DNA of 64,000 nt from positions 2,728,001 through 2,792,000 of the forward strand of contig JAKNDB010000110.1 of assembly GCA_024305405.1 (NCBI GenBank), given 5' to 3'. Position 1 is the first letter of the stretch. Every line of letters starts with the position of its first letter. Shown piece by piece: positions 57,715 through 64,000 of the stretch. The notes under the pieces were generated by a model that saw only the letters and a list, made by a program, of their open reading frames with translations, ran no database searches and was not told where the DNA came from. The position numbers and the translations under genes were made by a program. Origin of the DNA: Dirofilaria immitis (taxonomy: Eukaryota > Nematoda > Chromadorea > Rhabditida > Onchocercidae).

Positions 57715-59127
57715 TTACGGCATTGAATTTTGGGACGAAAGTATTGGGTGCAATTTCTGGATTAGCAATATTTCGCAGTTTTTTCGATATCTTGCTCGTC
57801 GATTCTTGAACCATACCTAAATTGGAAATTATTGCAAAATTTTACATTTGTTCATCGAATCTTATTGTTTTTCAGTATCATGGGAAAATAATAAGTAGGA
57901 CAAGAAAGCAAGAAAATTTTCTTAATCATCCAATATGATTTATTATTCGAATAAAAAAGCATGAATAAATGGAAGGCATTTTTCTCCTTAGTCAACGAAT
58001 CATACAATATCTACTTCTTTTCTTCGAAAATTTTTGGTATGCAAAAAGAATAAAGGGTCATTGGAAGGTCATAAAATGATTAGACAAGTTACAGTCTATT
58101 CGATGGATAAGCGATACTTAAGTGGTTGTGAAAAGGATGTTATCCGGCCACATCTGCCCGCATTACCGATTACCGATAGAGGCTTAGATTTGTTTGTTTA
58201 GTACAGTAATACTTCGGTAAATATCATCATCAACAGCTGCAAGTTCGAGCTATACTAATGATTCAGCAAGTCAACAGACATAATTTACACTAATCTGATC
58301 AATTTTTCACATTTATATTTTTCCCAACGAAAATCTTGGGAAGACATCCATTATATTCTTCATCATTTAATAATATAAAATTAATACCAAAACTTATTGT
58401 AATTTTTAATTTAGCATTAATGAAAAGATACCAATTTCTTTATATAAATAAAAAAGTGCATAATTAAGATGAATGAAATGTTAGAATGAAGAAGACCTGA
58501 ATTCGCATTTCTGGTAATTGCGTTTCCAAAGCTAGCTTCATCCTTGCATCTATTTTTGGATATTGACACTTTTGGAAGGCATTTTCGAGCTGAGACAATT
58601 GTTCATCGGTAAATGCAGTTCGTCTGCGAGGTAACTTGCTGTTTCTTGCATCCTCTAATATGAAATTCAAATGCAGTAAATCTGGCAAAGTTGGTTCTCA
58701 ATTAATGAATATCTTTGGATAATCATTCATATCACTGTTTATTCAAAGATTTTCATTGCTTGCGCTGGCATAATCTCTACATATAGCTTTCAAAAAGTGG
58801 ACATATCAAGCTACTGAATGATAAAACGGTACCTGAAACCGACAAAAGATGAAAGACAAGAGTCGCATTAAGTAAAGTAAAAAGTGTAAATAACGACAAT
58901 GATAAGTAAATCAGTATGCATCATGATAATTAATCATTTCATTAATAAGAAGTCATAATTAAAGTACAAGAAAAGTTACCTCTTGAATAATAACTTTTCT
59001 CGAATGCAATGTTGCAGTTTGTTATTGTAGTAGATAATAGTAATGGTTGTTGTTGTTCGCTCTGCTGTTTTTGATAAACAGCCATAAGGAAAGGAAGTTT
59101 CAACAGTTCGACCTTCATCAATACCAT
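57715..59127 (-). CDS. divergent paired-like homeobox protein (K50)
   Basis: Nuclear DNA-binding regulator. Exons 58980-59127, 58497-58654 and 57715-57816 join in phase to give 135 residues. The homeodomain is about residues 57-116: RRRTAFTDEQLSQLENAF, then KCQYPKIDARMKLALE, LPEMRIQ, and VWFKNRRARYRK. The fixed residues L16, F20, W48, F49, N51 and R53 are present. Position 50 is lysine, as in Goosecoid, Otx and Pitx proteins. The intron falls between homeodomain positions 46 and 47, the classic paired-class site. FTDEQL also recalls Goosecoid, but the rest is too divergent to name. The N-terminus is short with a Gln run (QKQQSEQQQP), and the tail has only about 19 residues after the homeodomain, so the protein is almost only a homeodomain. 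Confidence 0.82.
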
Positions 59128-61919
59128 CTAATTAGTATGGTACTCATTAAGATGATTGATCGACCACGCCTATGGTAATTCACCAGTCGAAGTTTACATA
59201 TGTGGACAAGATGTTTTGTTGACACAAGTAGTACAGTGAAATCCCAGTAGTCATATCCCTTATTGATGCTTTAAGCAAATGATCAACTTTTTATGGCATA
59301 AATTAGAGATTATTGATCAAAAACAAAATTGATCAGTCAAAACTAAGTGCAATTAAACATGAAGCACATTAAAGTTGTAATAAAAAAAAACTTCATGGAT
59401 TCATGATAAGCGCTACCAAGTTAAAATAGCTTGTAACTGAATGATTATCAGAAGATACGAAGAATTCAAGTTTCAAGACTACAGAAATAGTGCAAATAGT
59501 CTTTTCTTGGTCAGTCTAATCATAATATAACTTATCCGCTCGTAGCAATTATGTTTTCCTACCTGTTGTCTTGCAAAAATATATTTTTTAAATAGAATAT
59601 AATGAGTGAAATAAAATATATATGTGCAACAGATCGAAAGTATATATCGAAAATATATAAACTTCGATAATAATTATGCTGTAACAAGCAATATAGAATA
59701 AATCGCATCATTAGCATGCTTTATTGATTTAGCCAGTTGATTTTTAACAATTCAAAGTTCTTCATGAATCCCAAATAATTCATTTATAAAGAAGATTCTT
59801 AATGTTTATTTAATGTCTTATATTGATGATTCTTTCTGATGAATTTCTCGAATTGCTTGGAATAGTCTACCGTAAGCTACCTGCTATTGTAACAGTTTCA
59901 TGACAGCCAATAAACGACTAATTTCTTTACAAGGATTTCTTATTTTCTTTAAGATGAATTGCAAAACACAAAGTGATAGTTGATTGTAATCTTGCAGTGT
60001 TGTATTATCATTTCTGTATCTTTCAGTAATATCAAAGTTGACAGAAATAATTTGATTTTGGTCTTTTGATTTTATTCAGTTTTAGTGGATAACCGAACTT
60101 TGATATGATTATGTATTTAGAATTAAAATTTCTGAAGAAGTGAAGTAAATTCATTTTTTTGATTTCGTTGCTCAAATTTTGTCTGTATATCGAGAATTAA
60201 GTAATAAAGTTTGACACGAATAATATGTCGTTCCAAAAGGAATTTATATCCAAATCATGAATCATTATTGTTATAGTATCAAAGAAAGGTTTATTTTAAT
60301 CTCTTGATCATCATCCTTTCTGATACCTTTTACATTCTGAATAATAAAATTTTTTAGCAAATGATATGATGGAAATTGTTTCATAAGGTTTTTATAACTT
60401 CGAGTTTGCAAAACATTTTTTTTTGTGGAAAAGATGAGAGAAGTTTTCATCTTCAATCTTTATCATTGAAAAACATGGTTGGCATCATTATATCATTATA
60501 ATAGTTACGAATATCAGTAATTACATATGAAAACGTATCATTATATTGCTAATTGAAAATATTAATCGGTTCATTTGCAAATAGCACTTAATTATAAATA
60601 AATATATGTTTCATTTATCTTTTTAACATGAATGTCAAATGATAGTGCATTGTATCATTTCATAAAGTTAAATTTACGTATTGTAATATTTTAACAAGTA
60701 AAATCTATCAAACCTATATCACAATATCCAGCATTTAAATTGCAAATGTTAATCAGAAAGACTCAAACTGTTGATGATTTTGAATATCTCTTAAGAGAGT
60801 AATTCTATAAACAATCATTTAGAACTGATGAATTCTTGTTCTGAGACAGAATCAGAGAATTGTAGCATGATTTAACAACAAATTTTATCGAACGAAATAA
60901 TTACTTTAATTTCTCAAATGAAGTGCGAAAGCCTTTGAAATGACAGTTACAACACATCAGCAATAATTCGTTTGAAAATTTAAAAATATGGACATTGGTA
61001 ACCAGAAGAAATCGATTGTTCGATTAAAGAAATCAATCATCACATATGTGATGTGATGAAGATCAAGAATCGAAGTAATTTGTATTTGTATGGCTATGCT
61101 TAACATTTGATCCAGTACCATCAAAGATACTGTATCAGATATACAATAGCGTTCTTCGCAATTACATATCGCTTATTCATATCTTATTGATATCATCTTA
61201 TTAAAAAGTAATATAAGAAATAGAGGAACAGTGAAATATTTCAAATATTTTATCTTGATAAGAGAGCATTAAACAGGTGATGACACATTCTTTTCCGGTT
61301 GCTCAATCTATCATGTAAAATCATTTTTTTTTTTTTGTGACAATGCAATTATTACGAACAATTAATGATAATTTAAAAACATTTAATATAATTAAAATTC
61401 AATCAACCAATCTTTTTTAAAAAGAAAAAATGATCCATTACCTTTACTGTAATTGATTTTGTTTCTTGAAATGAAATTATTTCTAATTTTATTCTTTAAT
61501 TTTTTATCATCCAAATTCATTTCCGATTTATTGGAGCGTTGCACAAGACGAATCATTTCTTACAATACATAATATTGCAGTATTAAATGATTGAAATAAG
61601 CACTATGATGACGATTTACATTTCGCTATAATTCTAAAAACGATAGAAGAAAAAATTTCATGTTCATTACAGGTTCGTCGAGAATTTATATCAAAGTACA
61701 GATTTCCTACATATGCCCAATCTGTATATATTTGTGTGTGTGTGTGTGTGTGTGTATGTGTGTGTGTGTGTGTGTGTGTGTAAGTGTCTGTGTATAGGTG
61801 GTTTATGTATATTCTATAGAGTTTCAGGTGAACAGTGATAAAATTTTTAATTATTGCAGTAAATTTCATTTCCTCTTGAGCGAACATCTTTTGAAAAGTG
61901 AAAGTTTTTATTGAATGAT
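59128..61919. other. intergenic with (GT)n block, no gene seen
   Basis: AT-rich, with a 16-bp perfect palindrome CATCACATATGTGATG at 61038-61053. A (GT)n microsatellite at 61727-61797 lies about 120 bp upstream of the lectin gene start. Confidence 0.45.
61727..61797. repeat. (GT)n microsatellite
   Basis: Two GT runs separated by a TATG, near the 5' end of the lectin gene. The histidine/threonine-rich reverse frame over it is an artefact. Confidence 0.9.
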
Positions 61920-64000
61920 ATGATTCCAAGTTCATACGTCATCTACACATCGACATTACTTGGCATTATTTTGGCGACTTTTCGCTACAATTATCATATT
62001 GGAAATGTAAAATTCTCTTGTATGGAAGGTAAGTTTGAGCTAGCAAATATGAATATTATTTTCATCTTTACCTGAAAATGTTACTTTTATAAAATTTTGG
62101 CTTTTTATTATTTGGAAATTAAAAGGAAATCTGTTGATTTATGTGAAAAAAAATAAATATAAATAGTAAGTTAAAAGGGCAAAAATTTACAGGATGGACA
62201 TTATATGGAAATTCATGCTATATTGTCGTTCAGGAAGAACTTTCATGGACAGAAGCTAACAATCTTTGTGCTTCTCAAAGGTATTCTATCAGCATTCACT
62301 TTCCCATTTCTAAAAAAGTACAGGTATCACGTAACATAATGTTGACATTTGCAGATACAATTACAGTCGAAGTATTGCGTTGCATGATTGGTTTTGATGC
62401 GTGATATGAGCGTCGGTCTGTTGAATTCAACAAACAATTACTGGACAGCATTTTATTATCGAGGTTCAGAGGATTCAAAAGGCAAAATTGTCGTGCGGCA
62501 AATGCAGTGCTACATGCGAAATACTATTCTTATACAACATCCATATATAATCCATTATGGTCATCACAACAGGTTTCAAATAAATCATTTAAAGTTGTAA
62601 TCTAATATTTCTGGCTTCTTTTCTCAAGAAATTTGATATTACAGAGTTGTTTGATGACCATACAGATGTTTAATATGAACTATAGTTTTAAATTAAAAAT
62701 GAAAAGACAATAGGAAAATATTTACCAACTATCTTGTCCTTTCAGCCTAAGGTTGAATATTGCACTACGAATAGTTGCATTTATATACATGCGAATTTTT
62801 CGGATCAAATCAATTATGGTTGGAAAATGGCAGACTGTTCTGTAAAATATCCTACAATCTGCGAAACGTTTTCTTGCTTGGAAGGTAAATTTCGGATTTG
62901 AATAATGACTACCTTCAAATGCCATACTTATTTTTAGCATTCTAATGACAGATTATCAGTATCGATGTAATGATAATAGCAAGTGTTATCCACGGAAGGG
63001 CCGTTGTGATGGAATACAAGAATGCAGTGATAACTCCGATGAAGCAGACTGTTCAAAGAGACGTGCTAAATGCGGTAAAACGTTATTCGAAGATGAAGCA
63101 AACGAAATAAACTTCGAAATGAGTTCCGCTGAATACGCTTCATGCCAATGGACTATCCGACAACCCGTTGATAGCAAAATTATCCTAACCGTTTGTTTTT
63201 ATGAATTCTTTAAAATTTTATGCTTAGTAAATAACTTAATAAAAATTTCTTTCTCGATATTTTCAGAAATATCTTTCATTTCCAAGAAAATATTATTTAG
63301 GGCTTATCATGCATTAAAAGAATGTTATTGTAGCTGGTTAATGTCAACATTAGGGATAACGATGAATTGATCATTAGCGGAATTCAAGATAGTACTATGA
63401 ATGCTACTTCTAACTTACAAATAGTATCAAATATGTCGGTAGCAAAAGCACAATATACTTCTATTGGTAATACGTTGACAATCACTTTTCGTTCTCAGAA
63501 GATCGATTCAACGATTGTTAACATGATCAATATCATTCTAAAGTTCTCATACATCACACAAGGTTTATTATTTTCAATACTTCCAAAAATTCATTTATCC
63601 GAAATAATTTCTCTTTTTTAAATCCTTGATTAGGGTGAATAACTGAAAAAAAAACATTTCGGGAAGTTTTAATGATAAATTTTAGCTCTTTTTCAGGAAA
63701 ATATTGCTTTTTGCCAATAATTGGGTATGGCTCGGTGATAAATGTAACAGGTTTTGAAATGGGAGATGTGTTATACTTTGAATGTCATTTGGGTTATCAA
63801 ACATCATCTGGACAGTTCTCGTTATCACGTTGTAACAATGGTAGATGGACACCGAAGCCGAAGTGCAAGCGTATCACTTAGATTTTGTTGGATATTAGCA
63901 TTTTGTAAGAGGTCTCTAATATAAAAGATATAAGAATTCCTGCAGAGATATTCAGAAATAATTCATTTTACAGTTTTGAACTGTGGTTCAGCAGCTGCAC
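61920..64000 (+). CDS. secreted C-type lectin-LDLa-CUB-sushi protein, 3' incomplete
   Basis: Exons: 61920-62028 (signal peptide), 62193-62280, about 62355-62573, 62746-62884, 62952-63190, 63334-63562, 63697-63870, and 63974 running off the window. Domains in order: C-type lectin (GWTLYGNSCY, LSWTEANNLC, NPLWSSQQ, then CSVKYPTICE); LDL-receptor class A (CDGIQECSDNSDEADC); CUB (CGKTLFED, CQWTIRQP, NDELIISG); sushi/CCP (GDVLYFECHLGYQ, NNGRWTPKPKC); and the start of a second sushi (NCGS). It is extracellular, in adhesion or receptor clustering by analogy with multi-domain CUB/LDLa/CCP proteins. The third exon needs two single-base additions (near 62394 and 62482, in T and A runs) for the lectin fold to read through. 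Without the last splice the protein would stop at 63881. Confidence 0.78.

Overview
This is a eukaryotic, AT-rich, intron-dense window. Gene content and splice style point to a nematode, most likely a clade III/filarial-type worm: an UNC-9-like innexin, a PAN+ZP cuticle protein, EB-module proteins, TTTCAG-type acceptors, and likely spliced-leader acceptors just ahead of several start codons. The assignment rests on recognising protein families by eye, not on a database search.

Layout. 551-7800 (+): membrane-anchored PAN/zona-pellucida protein of the NOAH/NompA type, about 20 exons. 9303-10664 (+): small bHLH factor of the PTF1A/FER3 (hlh-13) group. It converges tail to tail, 67 bp apart, with 10732-14567 (-), a secreted EB-module protein. 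17141-21643 (-): UNC-9-like innexin with one apparent single-base frame break. 21644-34754: about 13 kb in which I find no gene, only microsatellites, a G-rich tract and hairpins. 34755-36701 (-): NF-YA, whose first exon I could not place; upstream of it lie a recent 115-bp tandem duplication and a GC-richer block with five CCAAT boxes. 39212-43627 (-): TMEM184 membrane protein. It is head to head with 45014-46093 (+), a 135-residue protein that looks like the N-terminal oligomerisation domain of TDP-43 without any RNA-recognition motif. 46851-51405 (-): multi-exon helical-repeat-like protein, family unknown. 52073-52981 (-): orphan two-exon secreted protein of 98 residues. 57715-59127 (-): small divergent paired-like K50 homeobox gene. 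61920-64000+ (+): secreted C-type lectin/LDLa/CUB/sushi protein running off the window.

Gene models were built by hand from splice signals, reading phase and family resemblance. At several points (unc-9-like exon 3, two places in the lectin domain, and less certainly the helical-repeat gene and the ZP gene) the frame is restored by adding one base in a short homopolymer. This suggests undercalled homopolymers in the assembly, or real decay in some of these genes. The most unusual items are the RRM-less TDP-43-like gene, the CCAAT-box cluster upstream of the gene for a CCAAT-binding factor, and the orphan secreted and homeobox genes.
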